Below, in pieces: positions 13,987 to 14,689 of a DNA stretch of 14,689 nucleotides. The notes under the pieces are model-generated. The model made no database searches and was not told where the DNA came from. It saw only the letters and a list, made by a program, of their open reading frames with translations. Each line of letters opens with the position of its first letter. Position 1 is the stretch's first letter. A program made the translations under genes and the position numbers. This stretch comes from Lachnospiraceae bacterium UBA1766 (lineage in GTDB: Bacteria; Bacillota; Clostridia; Lachnospirales; Lachnospiraceae): assembly GCA_002314715.1 (NCBI GenBank), contig DCGY01000081.1:1-14689 (forward strand), given 5' to 3'.

Positions 13987-14625
13987 ATGTCAGATCAGGA
14001 AAAGGAAGTTCTGAAAGAGGAAGCAGCACCGGAAACTGTGGAAGAGACAGCAGAAGCTGTGGAAGAAACAGAAGAGGTTGCTGAGAATCTTGCAGAGGAC
14101 CAGGAAGAAGCCCCTGAAGGAGAAGACAAATTAAGCTGGGCAGAAAAAAGAGCTGCCAAGAAGCAGGCAAAGGCAGACAAGAAAGAGGATGCTTACAAAG
14201 AGCAGATCGCTACCTTGGAAGACAGATGCAAGAGACAGCTGGCTGAATTTGAAAACTTCCGAAATCGTTCCGAAAAGGAAAAACAGGCAATGTTTGAAAT
14301 CGGTGCCAAGAGCGTAATTGAAAAAATTCTTCCGGTGGTGGATAACTTCGAAAGAGGCTTCGCTGCAGTGGAAAAGGAAGCCGAAAATGATGCTTTCGTA
14401 TCCGGTATGAATATGGTGTACAGACAGCTCATGGGAGAGCTTGATAAGCTCGGTGTGAAGCCCATTGATGCAGTCGGCAAGGAATTCGATCCCAATCTTC
14501 ACAATGCGGTAATGCAGTGTGAGAGTGAGGAATATGAGTCGGGAATTGTGGCTCAGGAATTACAAAAAGGCTATACCTACCATGATTTGGTGGTTAGACA
14601 TAGTATGGTTTCAGTAGTATCATAA
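13987..14625 (+). CDS. grpE: Nucleotide exchange factor GrpE
   Basis: This 212-residue co-chaperone releases ADP from DnaK. Residues 1-48 are a Glu/Ala-rich acidic, disordered stretch. Residues about 50-115 form a charged coiled coil with the landmark QLAEFENFRNRSEKEKQ (84-100). The C-terminal beta domain holds LDKLGVKPIDAVGKEFDPNL, whose GKEFDPNLHNAV part (164-175) is the family signature, then LQKGYTYHDLVVRHSMV. The final signature normally reads DRVLRPSxV, so LVVRHSMV is a mild variant. SD AAAGGA (13973-13978) lies 8 nt from ATG 13987, just after the hrcA stop, and dnaK follows 33 nt downstream. Confidence 0.97.
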   Translation: MSDQEKEVLKEEAAPETVEETAEAVEETEEVAENLAEDQEEAPEGEDKLSWAEKRAAKKQAKADKKEDAYKEQIATLEDRCKRQLAEFENFRNRSEKEKQAMFEIGAKSVIEKILPVVDNFERGFAAVEKEAENDAFVSGMNMVYRQLMGELDKLGVKPIDAVGKEFDPNLHNAVMQCESEEYESGIVAQELQKGYTYHDLVVRHSMVSVVS

Positions 14626-14658
14626 CAGCTTTGTTCAAATATATAGGAGGAGAATGAA

Positions 14659-14689
14659 ATGAGCAAGATTATTGGTATTGACTTAGGTA
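14659..14689 (+). CDS. dnaK: Chaperone protein DnaK, 5' fragment (cut by window end)
   Basis: Only ten codons and one base are present. They read MSKIIGIDLG, the universal Hsp70 N-terminus in which IGIDLGTT begins the ATPase phosphate-1 motif. A strong SD AGGAGGAG (14645-14652) lies 6 nt upstream. Position directly after grpE confirms the identity. The gene continues beyond the window and should be under HrcA/CIRCE control with its neighbours. Confidence 0.93.
   Translation, partial: MSKIIGIDLG

Noticed and set aside
1..14689. Mobile element, prophage or defence island
   Set aside because: No integrase, transposase, terminal repeats with target duplication, or defence-type genes are seen. 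The gene content is core housekeeping.

Overview
The window is ordinary chromosomal DNA from a low-GC Gram-positive of class Clostridia, most likely family Lachnospiraceae. The evidence for this is: AGGAGG-type ribosome binding sites; a block matching the Bacillus yaaO-(tmk)-yaaR-holB-ricT-yabB-rsmI neighbourhood; an hrcA-grpE-dnaK operon with a perfect CIRCE element; and two small proteins (DUF6472-like and DUF6465-like) that I recognise from Lachnospiraceae genomes. Every convincing protein gene is on the plus strand. I see no integrase, transposase, phage gene, CRISPR array or toxin-antitoxin pair.

Layout. Positions 1-108 hold the 3' part of a tRNA-Phe and its intrinsic terminator. Positions 194-7610 look like one long co-directional gene group: an HD-domain protein, an Orn/Lys/Arg-decarboxylase-fold PLP enzyme (YaaO-like), a divergent guanylate-kinase-like P-loop protein, YaaR, DNA polymerase III delta' (holB), RicT with a long repetitive Asn-rich tail, TrmN6-like tRNA methyltransferase, RsmI 16S rRNA methyltransferase, and a small Cys-rich DUF6472-like protein. 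Positions 7679-10706 carry a class I aminotransferase, a patatin-like phospholipase and undecaprenyl-diphosphatase (uppP). Positions 10714-11321 form a self-contained transcription unit (consensus promoter, Lys/Ala-rich DUF6465-like protein, strong terminator). Positions 11495-12626 form a second one (consensus promoter, GH130 glycoside phosphorylase, strong terminator). A non-coding stretch with nested palindromes (12637-12754) separates it from the heat-shock operon: sigma-A promoter, CIRCE, hrcA, grpE and the first ten codons of dnaK.

How the genes work together. The holB-ricT-trmN6-rsmI block combines replication, RNA processing and tRNA/rRNA modification, as in Bacillus, but yaaQ, yabA and yazA are absent and a guanylate-kinase-like gene sits where tmk is expected. 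HrcA should repress its own operon through CIRCE, which overlaps the start of the transcript. UppP supplies lipid carrier for wall synthesis. GH130 would phosphorolyse beta-mannosides.

I did not find a clear new multi-gene system. The items most worth a second look are the 20-unit NNR[E/D] tail of RicT, the guanylate-kinase-like protein with altered substrate motifs, the palindromic element upstream of the hrcA promoter, and the H1-like DUF6465 protein with its strong private promoter.
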